The notes beneath the pieces were generated by a model. It was not told where the DNA came from. It saw only the letters and a list, made by a program, of their open reading frames with translations, and ran no database searches. The translations under genes and the position numbers were made by a program. A stretch of 43,703 bases of DNA from Candidatus Poseidoniaceae archaeon (lineage in GTDB: Archaea; Thermoplasmatota; Poseidoniia; Poseidoniales; Poseidoniaceae): NCBI GenBank assembly GCA_949373075.1, contig CASIBX010000012.1, positions 1 to 43,703 on the forward strand. The letters are read 5' to 3'. This document shows positions 9,537-28,600 of this stretch, in pieces; position 1 is the first letter of the stretch, and each line of letters opens with the position of its first letter.

Positions 9537-10571
9537 ATGACCATCAAGGTTGCAATTAATGGGTACGGAACAATTGGTAAGCGAGTTGCAGACGCTGTAG
9601 CATGCCAGAATGACATGGAAATTATTGGTGTTACCAAGACACGTCCAGCATTTGGATGCGATTTGGCAGTTCGTAAAGGCTACCCGTTGTATTGTACATT
9701 TGATGATGCTGACAGGATTGCGGCTTTCGCTGATTCAGGTTACGTTTGTCACGGCGGTCTTTCTGATCTGCTAAAAGTAGCAGATGTAGTAGTAGATTGT
9801 TCACCTGGTAAAATGGGAGCCGATAACAAGGCTAAGTATCAGGAAGCCGGAGTCAAGTGGATTTTCCAAGGTGGAGAGAAACATGCTATGACCGGATTAT
9901 CCTACACATCCTGTGCAAATCACATGGCAAATCTGAATGCTGAGGGTACCCGAGTTGTTTCCTGTAATACAACTGGATTATCGAGAACATTAGTTCCTTT
10001 ATACAATCACTGTGGTGAACTTTCAGTTGAGTGCACCATGATTCGTCGAGCTGCAGACCCTGGAGATTCGAAGAAGGGTCCAATTAATGCCATAAAACCG
10101 GTACTCAAGGTTCCAAGCCATCACGGGCCAGATGTAATGACCGTAAAGCCTGAAATTAAAATCAATTCTTTAGCAGTTGCAGTTCCAACAACCATCATGC
10201 ATGTACATTCGATAGTAGCTACACTTCCTGAGGGCCACGGACTTACTACTGAAAGTGTACTTGAAATGTGGGCCAACAGCCCACGTGTAGTCATAATGCA
10301 CGGCGAAGAAACAGGTATCACTACAACAGCAGAAGTAATGGAATTTGCTCGTGACATGGGTCGGACTTGGGGAGATTTACACGAGATATTTGTATGGGAA
10401 GATGGTGTCAAATTAGTTGATAACAATCTGTATTACTTCCAAGCAATTCATCAAGAGTCTGATGTCATCCCCGAGAACGTTGACGCCATACGCGCATTGA
10501 TGGGTACGGAAGAGGATTGGCAGGCATCAGTAGCCAAAACAGATGCTGCAATTGCAGCACTATTTGAGTGA
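9537..10571 (+). CDS. gap: Type II (archaeal) glyceraldehyde-3-phosphate dehydrogenase
   Basis: From ATG 9537: MTIKVAINGYGTIGKRVADAVACQNDMEIIGVTKTRP...VSCNTTGLSRTLVPL; catalytic SCNTT. The listed ORF start at 9363 is too far upstream. Confidence 0.95.
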   Translation: MTIKVAINGYGTIGKRVADAVACQNDMEIIGVTKTRPAFGCDLAVRKGYPLYCTFDDADRIAAFADSGYVCHGGLSDLLKVADVVVDCSPGKMGADNKAKYQEAGVKWIFQGGEKHAMTGLSYTSCANHMANLNAEGTRVVSCNTTGLSRTLVPLYNHCGELSVECTMIRRAADPGDSKKGPINAIKPVLKVPSHHGPDVMTVKPEIKINSLAVAVPTTIMHVHSIVATLPEGHGLTTESVLEMWANSPRVVIMHGEETGITTTAEVMEFARDMGRTWGDLHEIFVWEDGVKLVDNNLYYFQAIHQESDVIPENVDAIRALMGTEEDWQASVAKTDAAIAALFE

Positions 10572-10585
10572 GCCCTATAGGGCTC
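10570..10585 (+). terminator. Palindromic hairpin directly after gap
   Basis: gagccctatagggctc, perfect 6-bp stem with TATA loop, overlapping the stop codon. Confidence 0.4.
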
Positions 10586-10610
10586 ATCTTAGGCTTGTAT
10601 TCAAGTATAG

Positions 10611-16103
<5,493 letters not shown>

Positions 16104-16107
16104 TATT

Positions 16108-16457
16108 ATGAGCCGTAACAAGGGTCGTGCAAAGGCTAAGCATCAGCGCCGTCAAATGCGCTATTGAAGCACAGACCCATCTATCATCGGTCATGTACTG
16201 ATGTTTCTATGCCGATGATTGCACGACGAAATGCAGCAAAGCATTTGGTAAAAACCTCATCAAGAAACCGCTTACCTTTACCTAGTGCGCAACGGCATTG
16301 GATTTGTCAGAGGTTGCACTACATTATCTGATTCCTGGAACTAACTGCCCGAGTAAGGATTAGAGCGGGTCAAAGAACCACAACCTGTCTTCAATGCGGT
16401 CGTATCAGACGCCTTGGTGGCGGTCCAAAATCACACAGGAGGGCTAGCAATGACTAA
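16108..16457 (+). CDS. rnp4: RNase P protein component 4 (Rpp21/Rpr2 family); frame disrupted
   Basis: MSRNKGRAKAKHQRRQMRY..., then IARRNAAKHLVKTSSRNRLPLPSAQRHWICQRC...RVRIRAGQRTTTCLQCGRIRRLGGGPKSHRRASND across shifted frames: Zn ribbon and basic helices typical of archaeal Rpp21. Confidence 0.75.
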
Positions 16458-16736
16458 CATTCCTAGTAAGCATCAAAAATCAGGCAATGGACCGTGATTT
16501 TCAGCCGAGTGTACGTATCGGTAAAACCGGTGATTACCGACAATCTAATCGAGGAGATTATCGGTCAGTTATCGAAGAGAAAATTAGTCAAAATAAAGAT
16601 CAATAAGGGAATTTACGAACGTGATGATCGAGTCTTAGTTTGGGAACATTTGGCAGAAGCCACATCTTCAGTGGTAGTACTTGCTAGAGGAAATGTCGGC
16701 GTATCTGTGGTCCAACTAGTGACCCAACGCTCATAG
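16450..16736 (+). CDS. YhbY/CRM-domain RNA-binding protein; frameshift near 16530
   Basis: FQPSVRIGKTG (one frame), then VITDNLIEEIIGQLSKRKLVKIKINKGIYERDDRVLVWEHLAEATSSVVVLARGNVGV. Confidence 0.75.
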
Positions 16737-16759
16737 AGGCGACATAACTAGCGGGCAAT

Positions 16760-18412
16760 ATGCGTACCACCCGCATCCTCAATCGGCACCCCTCCCAATG
16801 GATTGCTCTTCTAGCACTAGTTTTTGCGGGTATGATGAGTTTCATAGCCTCTTCAAACGCAGGCGGCGGTGCAGCTGTCGACATTGGAATTACTCTAAAA
16901 GACGGTTTTGGAAATGAACCGGTATGGGTTGGTCTTGGAATTCTATTATTCGTTTATGCGCTGATTATCAGCGAGGTTGTCCACAGGACATTGGCGGCTG
17001 CATTGGGTGGGATATCCGCTATTCTTGCATTGAATTATTACAAGTCTGGTGCGGCTTTGACACTCGCAGAAACGACTACCCTGATCGAATGGGAAACCAT
17101 TGGATTATTGTTGGGAATGATGGTTATGGTTGGTGTTATTTCACACACTGGAGTTTTTGAATGGTTTGCTGTACAGGCTTACAAGCAAAGCAAAGGAAAT
17201 GTCTGGACTCTTGTTGTGATACTGTGTTCAGTTACGGCAGTTCTTTCTGCATTCTTAGACAATGTTACAACCATGCTACTTCTAACGCCAGTAACCATCC
17301 AACTCGCTCGTGTTTTAGATTTAGATCCCATTCCAGTATTAATTGCAGAGGTTTTGTTCTCTAACATTGGTGGTGCCGCTACCATGATTGGAGACCCCCC
17401 AAATATCATCATTGGCTCAATGATGAGTGAATCTGCAATTGCAGCTAATAGCGATAAAGGTGTAGCTGCCTTAGCAAGTCAAGGGGTTTCCTTCAATGAT
17501 TTCATTATCGAACTCGCACCGGGGATTTTACTGACAATCATTCCAACATTCATGATGCTAAAGTGGATGTACGCTGATGAGTTCGCTGGTGAAAGAATCC
17601 GTGATGTCGAAGAACTAGAGGCGAAATATGGTGTTAAGGATGCCAAAATGTTGAAGTCTTCTGGTACCATTTTGGGTCTAGTTATCCTTGGTTTCTTCCT
17701 AAACCCGATTCTTCACATTCCTGTGTCTTGGGTTGCATTAGTTGGTGCTGTTTTGATGCTATTAGTAACCAACCGTCATGAACTCGAAGAGCCTTTAGAG
17801 AAAGTAGAATGGAGTACTCTGATTTTCTTTGCAGGTCTATTCGTTCTAATCCATTCATTGCAGCACTTGGGAGTAATTTCGTGGATTGGCGACCAAGTTG
17901 AATCCTCAATCATCTACTTTGATGAAGAATATCGATTTGTTGCAGCACTTGTCATTATCTTGTGGGTAAGTGCAATTGCGTCTGCATTCATCGATAATAT
18001 TCCTTACACAATCACAATGATACCAGTTGTGTTACAGATTTCAACCTCATTGAATCTAGATCTCGGTCCAATGATTTGGGCCCTGGCATTCGGGGCATGC
18101 CTCGGCGGAAATGGTACTTTGATAGGTGCCTCTGCAAATGTAGTTACAGCTGGAATGAGTGAAGAAGCGGGTTATCCGATTTCATTCAATCAATTCTTCA
18201 AGGCGGGTTTCCCTGTAATGTTGATGACAGTTTCGATAATTACTGCGTATGTCGTCATGGTATACTGGGTAGATGAAGTTTGGAAATGGATTTTCCTGGG
18301 AATCGCACTGTTTGGAATCATTTGGCAATTTTACAACGGTAAGAGCAAAGGTAAGAATTGGGCTGAAGCATTAGTCGATGACCAATCTGTAATCAACTTC
18401 GGAGAAGAGTGA
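16760..18412 (+). CDS. NhaD/ArsB-type ion transporter (P-protein-like permease)
   Basis: 550 aa, 12 or so hydrophobic segments; SAFLDNVTTMLLLTPVTIQLAR, FSNIGGAATMIGDPPNIIIG, SAFIDNIPYTITMIPV, LGGNGTLIGASANVV: duplicated ion-transporter-superfamily signatures. Confidence 0.88.
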   Translation: MRTTRILNRHPSQWIALLALVFAGMMSFIASSNAGGGAAVDIGITLKDGFGNEPVWVGLGILLFVYALIISEVVHRTLAAALGGISAILALNYYKSGAALTLAETTTLIEWETIGLLLGMMVMVGVISHTGVFEWFAVQAYKQSKGNVWTLVVILCSVTAVLSAFLDNVTTMLLLTPVTIQLARVLDLDPIPVLIAEVLFSNIGGAATMIGDPPNIIIGSMMSESAIAANSDKGVAALASQGVSFNDFIIELAPGILLTIIPTFMMLKWMYADEFAGERIRDVEELEAKYGVKDAKMLKSSGTILGLVILGFFLNPILHIPVSWVALVGAVLMLLVTNRHELEEPLEKVEWSTLIFFAGLFVLIHSLQHLGVISWIGDQVESSIIYFDEEYRFVAALVIILWVSAIASAFIDNIPYTITMIPVVLQISTSLNLDLGPMIWALAFGACLGGNGTLIGASANVVTAGMSEEAGYPISFNQFFKAGFPVMLMTVSIITAYVVMVYWVDEVWKWIFLGIALFGIIWQFYNGKSKGKNWAEALVDDQSVINFGEE

Positions 18413-18482
18413 TTTTACTACTCATTTCTGCGGTGTGTTCAAAGGTCTGTAAGCGCTCCCGTATACCGTTTGGGCCGATAGC

Positions 18483-19786
18483 ATGCAAGAGTGTCGGGTA
18501 TGTGGATTGCTTTTCCTAGGAGGGGGGGCTTGCCCATCATGCGGTTCACAAGTAGCAGTCGATATTGTCGACCAACGATGTTGTCACGATGGATGACGAC
18601 TCGATTCCAGGTCTCGATGATGTCGTGGAATGCAATGGGTTCCGATGATGAATCTGGCGATGATGATGACAATACTTCCATTTGGAATGGGCGCGAAAGC
18701 CGAAGTTCTCCAGTCTCGCATTACCATTCGGAGTGGGCTCAAACAGTGCAGGTAGTTGATGAAGTTACAATTCCTGAGCCAGATGAATTACCTGACGAAA
18801 TTCCTTTTGATGAAGAAATTCCTTTTGATGAAGAAATTCCTTTTGATGAAGAAATTCCTTTTGATGAAGAAATTGCCTTCGAAGAAATACCTTCAATCGA
18901 TTTCATCGATGAACTTCCATCTAACAATGCTTCGTCAGTTTCGGATTCAAAACAAGATATTTTTCGTGAAGAAGCAGACACTCCATCCGTGCCTGAAATC
19001 CCTCAATTGGTCGCAGAAAACACACCTGAGCCGCCTTCGCCTGCTGAAGTCATAGAAGACCCCCTGGATGCTCTATCAGAAGACGTACCTGACATGTGGC
19101 GGATAGATGCGGCTGCAGTTGATATGGACGAAATTTACTCACAAGATGAGCAGATAGTCGAGGTTTCATTTGACAATGATCTTAGCAGTGGGGATGTCCA
19201 AGTTACTTTTGATGACTTCCACCACACTGCGGATGAAGAATCCATGGCCTCAGACGATGATGCACCCGGACTTCATCCCGCAAGGGCCCTCTCTGTCGAT
19301 ACAGTGGGTGAGCCTGACCTAGAACAGATGATTCAAGCATCTTTCAATCACATGGCAGAATCTTCGTGGATACAGGCAGCACAAGTGCTCTCATCGGCTT
19401 CTACAAATCGACAAAACGACCCTTCTATTTTGAACAATCTTGGATTGGCATTATTGCAATCTGCCCTTGAGATGGATAGCAAGGGTGATCCGATGTCTTC
19501 ATCGCAGTATGAAGCATCGATAATGGCCCTAAGACAAGGTGCAAAAGCCGATTCAGAAAACAACACTATTTTACTAAACTTAGCACATGCACTTTTGGTC
19601 AGTGGACGTGCCGAAAAAGCTCTCGGAGTTCTCAACGTTTTGAGGTCTAGGGAGAGCTCGAATGTAGAGGTGGAAAATGCTCTTGGGGCTGGATTAATTC
19701 AACTAGGTAGAATCGAAGAAGCTCGTTCTGTACTCTCTCAATATGCCGAAGATAAGGTCGTTTTAGCCAATTTAGAATTGATTTGA
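18483..19786 (+). CDS. Zinc-ribbon + acidic linker with EIPFDE repeats + TPR-like C-terminus; probable frameshift near 18580-18630
   Basis: From ATG 18483: MQECRVCGLLFLGGGACPSCGSQVAVDIV (zinc ribbon), then in the frame of ORF 18491-19786 DESGDDDDN...EIPFDEEIPFDEEIPFDEEIPFDE...and TPR-like NDPSILNNLGLALLQSALEMDSKGD...ENNTILLNLAHALLVSGRAEKALGVLNVL. Confidence 0.7.
18797..18886 (+). repeat. 18-bp tandem repeat (4 exact units + 1 degenerate)
   Basis: gaaattccttttgatgaa at 18797, 18815, 18833 and 18851; degenerate gaaattgccttcgaagaa at 18869. Encodes EIPFDE. Confidence 0.97.
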
Positions 19787-19812
19787 GCGGAGTTTCCGCT
19801 CAGGTTACAACA

Positions 19813-19832
19813 GCACTTTCTGAGTGTTTTTT
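19813..19832 (+). terminator. Intrinsic-type terminator after the zinc-ribbon/TPR gene
   Basis: gcact-ttctg-agtgt hairpin followed by a T6 run. Confidence 0.5.
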
Positions 19833-20064
19833 AGCACTGAAATGAATACTGTAAAACGTGGTACTGAGTCGCAGTTTTTACAGGGTAGTAAGCCTCGGTG
19901 AAACACTGCCTATCCCGATGGCTTGATATAGGGGAGGTAGGTCGGGGGGTTGCTTATGCACTTGGGCATGCAAATATGCCTGGGGAAGTGACTAGAAGGG
20001 CCGCCCTGCGGGGAGACGGTCTTTCAACGATGTCTAAATTGGCATGACTGGATACCGAAGGGTT

Positions 20065-20090
20065 ACTCGCACAGGTGTGGTACATACACA
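20065..20090 (+). ncRNA. 5' strand of the 23S pre-rRNA processing stem
   Basis: actcgc-aca-ggtgtggtacatacaca pairs with cgtgtatgcaccgcacc-a-gcgagt at 22953-22976. Confidence 0.65.
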
Positions 20091-20094
20091 TTCT

Positions 20095-22948
<2,854 letters not shown>

Positions 22949-22952
22949 TTTT

Positions 22953-22976
22953 CGTGTATGCACCGCACCAGCGAGT
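22953..22976 (+). ncRNA. 3' strand of the 23S pre-rRNA processing stem
   Basis: See 20065-20090. Confidence 0.65.
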
Positions 22977-23010
22977 GCCCTTCATTCATAAGTTCATGCC
23001 AATTTGAGAA

Positions 23011-23031
23011 GCGATCCAAACGCTGGATCGC
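23011..23031 (+). other. Stem-loop in the 23S-5S spacer
   Basis: gcgatcca-aacgc-tggatcgc, perfect 8-bp stem. Confidence 0.6.
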
Positions 23032-23057
23032 ATCCATTTCCGATTCGAAAGAAGATG

Positions 23058-23176
23058 GGTGCACGGTCATAGCGATGGAGTTTACCCGGTCCCATCCCGA
23101 ACCCGGAAGTCAAGCCCATCTGCGTCAGTTCTGGTACTGTGGTGCGAGAGCCCACGGGAACGACTGTCACTGTGCC
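23058..23176 (+). rRNA. rrf: 5S ribosomal RNA (ends approximate)
   Basis: ggtgcacggtcatagcgatggagtttacccggtcccatcccgaacccggaagtcaagcccatctgcgtcagttctggtactgtggtgcgagagcccacgggaacgactgtcactgtgc; archaeal 5S core and pairing termini. Confidence 0.93.
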
Positions 23177-23211
23177 TCTCTTCTTTCCCTCGGAAGAATT
23201 CCCCGCAACCT

Positions 23212-23274
23212 TTACTCCATTATTTGGAGTAAGGAATTTGGCCGCATTCCGCATTTGTGGAGTGCGGCCTTTTC
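23212..23274 (+). terminator. Double hairpin terminator after the rRNA unit
   Basis: ttactcca-ttattt-tggagtaa (23212-23233), then ggccgcattccgca-tt-tgtggagtgcggcc (23241-23270, 14-bp stem allowing G-U) followed by tttt. Confidence 0.65.
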
Positions 23275-23342
23275 CAATTTACAGAGTACCCTGGTTCCGA
23301 AGGAACCATCAACTAACGACACATACGTACAGGTGAACAGAC

Positions 23343-24005
23343 ATGCCAATTGCAACCAGTGACATACTTGGCTCAGACCAAGTTGGAATCTACCTCGCTG
23401 TGTGTGGCAACGTTGTTTTCCACCCTCACGAGCTTAATGAAGAGGCAATAAATCGGATCGATGAATGCCTCGGCTTGGAGAGGCATCCTCTTTCTATCGG
23501 AGGCTCAACATTGGTTGGGGCTTTGGTTGCAGGTACAACAAAAGGACTTGCTGTAGCCGACATTGCTACTGAATCTGACATTGATGCCCTCACAGCTTTT
23601 GGTGACGTCGTCGTTATGGAAGGTGGTGTGAATACAGCAGGTAACCTTCTTCTTTGCAATGAAAATGGGGCGATAGCATCTCCTTCAATTCCTGAAGATG
23701 GAGTTGAGGTTATTTCTCAAATTCTTGGTGTCCCTGTGGCTGTTTCATCTATTGCTGGTGAGGATGTAGTAGGTTCACTCGGTATCGCTAACGACCAGGG
23801 TGTTTTACTCCATCCAGATGTTTTGCCTGATGAAGTCAAGTTAATCGAAGAGGTTCTTGGAGTGCCACCTATGGTTGGTACTGTTGCCTTTGGTTCTCCC
23901 TATGTTGGTGCAGGTTTGGCTGCATCAAATAACGGCGTAATCGCTGGACGCGAGACCACTGGCCCTGAATTAAATCGCATTGAAGATGCACTTGGTTTAA
24001 TTTAA
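23343..24005 (+). CDS. Translation initiation factor 6 (aIF6)
   Basis: DQVGIYLAVCGNVVFHPHE...IGGSTLVGALVAGTTKGLAVADIATESDIDAL...GEDVVGSLGIANDQGVLLHPDVLPDE: repeated aIF6 signatures. Confidence 0.93.
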   Translation: MPIATSDILGSDQVGIYLAVCGNVVFHPHELNEEAINRIDECLGLERHPLSIGGSTLVGALVAGTTKGLAVADIATESDIDALTAFGDVVVMEGGVNTAGNLLLCNENGAIASPSIPEDGVEVISQILGVPVAVSSIAGEDVVGSLGIANDQGVLLHPDVLPDEVKLIEEVLGVPPMVGTVAFGSPYVGAGLAASNNGVIAGRETTGPELNRIEDALGLI

Positions 24006-24049
24006 TTCTCGTGCCAATGTTGAAAGGCGTCATGCGCAGGCGTTAGGCC

Positions 24050-24961
24050 ATGGGAGAATGTCTCTATTCCGGTAAAGTCAAAGAAGTCTGGTCAACTGAT
24101 GACCCTGATATTCTTGAATTTCGATATACAAACCAAATATCAGTGTTTGACCAAATCATCCCTTCGCTAATTCCCCGCAAAGGTGAATCTCTTAACAGAA
24201 CAACATGCCACTGGTTTGAGTTAGTTGAAAAAGAAGGGATTTGTAGAACTCACATAGTTGAAAGGAATGCTACAGACAGATGTCTTGTACGCCGTGTCGA
24301 TATCTTCCGTGAGCCAGGAGCAACTCCTAGGGATGGAGAGTGGGTTTTCGTACCTCTTGAAATCGTGTGCCGTCATTATCTGGCCGGTTCTGGTTGGAGA
24401 AGGTACAAGCGTGGAGAATTGACTTCTGAAGAACTAGGTTTCCCTGAAGGAACTGTTCTCAAATCAGGGGCTAAACTTCCGGCACCTTACATCGAAGTTA
24501 CAACGAAGTTCGAAGCATATGACCGCCTTATTGACCGTGATGAAGCTTTAGAGATTGCAAATATCACTCCAGAAGAGTTAGATTCTCTAATAGATGTCGT
24601 AATCAAAGTTGATGCGTTGATTGAGCGAGAGGCACTTAAGCGTGGCTTGATTCATGTTGATGGTAAGAAAGAATTTGCTTTAGGACCGGGCCGTGTGCCA
24701 GTTCTTGTAGATTCATTCGGAACTTTAGATGAAGACCGTTGGTGGGACTTTGAAGAATACCAGAACGGTAACATTGTTCAATTATCAAAAGAGTTTGTTC
24801 GCCAACACTATGTTGGAACTGGCCATCAAGAAGTCCTGCGTATCGCTAGAGAATCCGGTGATTCAGACCCAGCCATCCCCGCCCTTCCTGACGAAGTAAT
24901 CGATCAAACTGCAGCACTTTATGCTTCGATGTATGAACGATTAACTGGGAATCTGTTTTGA
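24050..24961 (+). CDS. purC: Phosphoribosylaminoimidazole-succinocarboxamide (SAICAR) synthase
   Basis: YSGKVKEVWSTDDPDILEFRYTNQISVFDQIIPSLIPRKGESLNRTTCHWFELVEKEG...VPLEIVCRHYLAGSGWRRYKRGE...HVDGKKEFALG. Confidence 0.93.
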   Translation: MGECLYSGKVKEVWSTDDPDILEFRYTNQISVFDQIIPSLIPRKGESLNRTTCHWFELVEKEGICRTHIVERNATDRCLVRRVDIFREPGATPRDGEWVFVPLEIVCRHYLAGSGWRRYKRGELTSEELGFPEGTVLKSGAKLPAPYIEVTTKFEAYDRLIDRDEALEIANITPEELDSLIDVVIKVDALIEREALKRGLIHVDGKKEFALGPGRVPVLVDSFGTLDEDRWWDFEEYQNGNIVQLSKEFVRQHYVGTGHQEVLRIARESGDSDPAIPALPDEVIDQTAALYASMYERLTGNLF

Positions 24962-24963
24962 AA

Positions 24964-25599
24964 TTAGTTGTGGATTCTCAACATAACTCCACATCGCCTT
25001 TTTTCAGCAGCTCTTAGATGTGCAACAATATGCTTCGCTGCATCTTGACAACCCCCATCTAGCGGTTCATCTGCAGAAGGTGTCCAACATCGCGATGTAA
25101 TCGCTTTCCTGAGTGTTGTTGTTTCTTCGTTTGTCAACCATCCAAGAATTTCTAAACGACCAACTCCTTTCTCCATACTAGTTCCACTCATCCTTGTGTT
25201 CAACTTCACCAGTAAATCAGTCATCTCTTCTAATTCCTCAGGCTCTCTTCTTGAATCTCGAATCCATTCTCTGAGATATGAAATGGCTGAGCCATCACCA
25301 TACGGAAATCTCCCAAACTTTTCCTTGGAAATGCCAGTTTCTAGATGTGATGGTCTACCGTTTCTTGTTAAATCCACACACGATACAAAAAAGAGGTTTG
25401 CATCATCCCAGGTCATAGTTGAACGGTCTTCAGGGTCTGCTACTCCTTGTGAAACTAAACGAATACGTAACTCATCGTGATTATTGATCATGGATTTCCA
25501 ATCGCCACCGTCAAGTGCTGAGTACACATCTATCAGACGGTCTGACACAACCGGATCGATTGTCAAAAACGGAGTAGTGGTGTTAATGGCCTCTTCCAT
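24964..25599 (-). CDS. Uncharacterised 211-aa protein
   Basis: Long ORF convergent with purC; no family recognised by eye. Confidence 0.6.
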   Translation of the reverse strand: MEEAINTTTPFLTIDPVVSDRLIDVYSALDGGDWKSMINNHDELRIRLVSQGVADPEDRSTMTWDDANLFFVSCVDLTRNGRPSHLETGISKEKFGRFPYGDGSAISYLREWIRDSRREPEELEEMTDLLVKLNTRMSGTSMEKGVGRLEILGWLTNEETTTLRKAITSRCWTPSADEPLDGGCQDAAKHIVAHLRAAEKRRCGVMLRIHN

Positions 25600-25630
25600 G
25601 TTTGAGCGGGAGTGTCACTCATGGATGAAG

Positions 25631-28600
25631 TCAACGGTCTGCCATGAAGGCATCAAGTCGACTAGAAATGTCCTCTTTGGGTTCTTGTTTTGGTTCCAAA
25701 TCAGTTTTGATTTCATGTCGCAGCGCAGATAGTCTTCCACTTGCAGTTGAATCATCAATATCAATTACTTCTTCTTCAAGTTCAATTTCAACTTCAGGTT
25801 CAGGGTCCGGAAGTTCTTCCTCAAACGGCTCGTCACCAAGACTCATGTCATCGATGGTCATCTCCTCATCAGGTTGTGTCTCTTCAACCACTTCCTTTCT
25901 GATGACAGGCTTTTCCTTCTTTGTCACTGCAGTTTCTGGTTTCTTTAAGTTTAGTACTCCACCGAAATAAGCGAGTACTATGAGGATTAATGCAATTCCT
26001 CCAGTCCAGTAAAGGTCCGATGATTCATATGTTACCAGAGGCAAATTATCGGCATACACTTTCATCGAGTTATCGGAGGAGTCATCATCTACATCCCATG
26101 GTGCTAGGCAAGAAATCGTAGCAGTAACTTCTGCGCCATCATCAATTTTCTCAGGTCTATCGATTTCTATACTTGGTGCATATTTACTTCCATGAATGTC
26201 AACAGCGATTGATTTCTGCCAATTTCCATCTGTTTTAGCAATATTTACTTGACAGATGGAGCCTTCCATAATTTCGTACCCTTCTCTATCAATTCCTACA
26301 TTTATTGAATCATCATCAATATTGAAATTAGATATCTTCAGGTTCCATCCAGACTGTCGGGCTATATGCTCGGATACAGTTGAAAGAAGTGATAGCCCGT
26401 TTGAATCTACAATTAAGATCTCTACAGTTACAAGTCCAGGTTCTGGGTCCCATGATAATGCAGACAGGTTTACTGTCATGTTATCACCTGGGCTCAGTCG
26501 TATAGTGCGACTGTCAAGCATTTCACCATCACTAGTCCTCAGCCAAGCATTAGCCACCAATGGGTGTTCTGAATTAGCAGTTAACAAGCAGGAAGTCCAA
26601 AGAGTAGAAGTTTCTTCTATTCCTAAGCTTGCCAATGCTCCGAATGCGTTATCGCAATTAGCCTGATGGATAGGGGCAGGTATTCCGTACAAATGTAATG
26701 CCATTCCGTTGTGTGTGGTGTTACTTCTCGTTTCTGGAAGTGGCACCAATGAAGTTACTACACCATCACTAGACGAGTCTGTTGAAACAGATACTTTCTC
26801 ACCCGACCGCCCGGTGTGAACTGGGCTGGATATCAGCACAGTGTCGCTTTGGGTCACTGTTATTGCGTGAACCAATGTTCCTAATGTTGGATGCTCTAAT
26901 TGTATGTCTAACTGAAAATTATTCTCATTCCAATCATTTGTCGGTTGGAGTTGCAATGGCATTCCCTTAATCTCACCGGGAGCAACCACGACTACTTCTT
27001 CGCTGACAAGTAGCCAACCTGATGGTAGGTTAGGTACCGATAATTGCATTATTGCGACATCATTTCCTGTATTTTCTATCCAAGCAGTTGGCCAAGATGA
27101 AACATCCTGTCGTACCATCCATGCTCCATTGGAGTCGAGTGTAATTCCAGGAGCAGTTCCAACTCTGACTGGAACTTGTTCTACAATTTGTCCTGCTCCA
27201 TTTCCATTAGATATCCGTATGCTAATGATTCCAACTTCACCCGCAACAGCGTCTTCGGGGGGCGTTACGGTTATTGTGATTGTACCTGAATCTCCAGGTT
27301 CTATCATTGGCCCATTATTTGGAAGAGTTACATTCCAACCCTGTCCGGCTTTAGCGAAATACGGCATAGCGGGTTCGTTACCTTTCTGTTCGACGAGGAT
27401 TTGTAGTTCTCCTCCTTCAGGAGCAACTTCCAGAGAAGTGTTCGATAAGTCTAATCGCCATCCAGCTACAGTCTCAACCTCTAATTCAATGCTGGTTTCA
27501 TCATCGATGTCAAAGCCACTCGATGACGCTATTAGTGTTAGGTTGGCTATTGTTCCCGCCCATGAATTTTCAGGAATAGTTACATTGAGAATAAGAGGTT
27601 CAGTTTCCATTACTTGCAACCGAGAAGAATTGATGGAATTAGCCTGCCAAGTTGATGTGTCGTTTCCTGAATGTGCAACCGCAAACGAAGGAGTCAAAGT
27701 TAGTACATCATCGGTGTTTCCTATATTTGTAATATTAATGCTGAGGCTTAACTCATCACCTGGTGCGACTTGAATCCAACTTCCCTGTTCGATTTCAACA
27801 TCCCACCTATGGTCAGGCCTTGCTTCTATGGTAATGTTGGCTCGGTCACTAACGGAGGTGTCACCGGTGCTTGTCCAATCAAATATAATTTCAAATGTCT
27901 CTCTTGCAGGTACATCTTCCGGTAGTGTAACCCATACAGGTACCATTGTGAGTCCTCCTGCTCCGATTGTTCTGGTAGGATTAGATATTTCGAAAAGCAC
28001 TTCAGGAGCCTGTGATAAATTACCAGCATTTGTACTGCCTACCAGCGTGAAAGTATCTTCTCCATTACCTGGGTTTTGCAATTTGAGAATGATTTTTGTA
28101 CGTTCACTGACATTGAATACAGCTCCATCTGCTGGCGTTACAACTTCAGCTTCTGCCCTGAATACTTGTAACACATGTAATGAGATTGATAAATCTGAAT
28201 TCGCAACTAATGATTCACTTTGATTGAAGTGATGGCGCATAGGCGGTGCATCTAGTGGTAGGTCAAGATGAAGTAATCCATTTTGACCAGTCATTTCAAG
28301 CATAGTTCCATTGATAGCCAGATCACCACTTGCACTCCAAACCCATCCTTCCTTCAGCATGCCGCAACTAGACATGTCCCACTGTAATGTGGTGCCTGCA
28401 TAGTTTGAATCAATGTCCCATGATAGGCCAGCAGTTGGTACAGTTCTGATGTGTGGTATATCTGTCGATACATTACTGGCGAACACAGTTACCGTGAAAT
28501 CTTCACAAATCTCCTCATCCCCTGAACCAATGCACAAAGTAAGTGTCGAAGATGTCGAATCTCCTAGTGTTTTGGTTGCTGGAACTTCAAACTCGATTAG

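Noticed and set aside
18739-18981. Minus-strand ORF with SSKGISSSKGIS repeats
   Set aside because: Antisense shadow of the 18-bp EIPFDE repeat in the plus-strand coding gene.
18756-19055. Plus-strand alternate-frame ORF with KKFLLMKKFLLM repeats
   Set aside because: Same repeat read in the wrong frame.
22958-23362. ORF of 134 aa and the opposing 22994-23254 ORF
   Set aside because: They overlap the 23S processing stem, 5S rRNA and the terminator hairpins; no recognisable protein.
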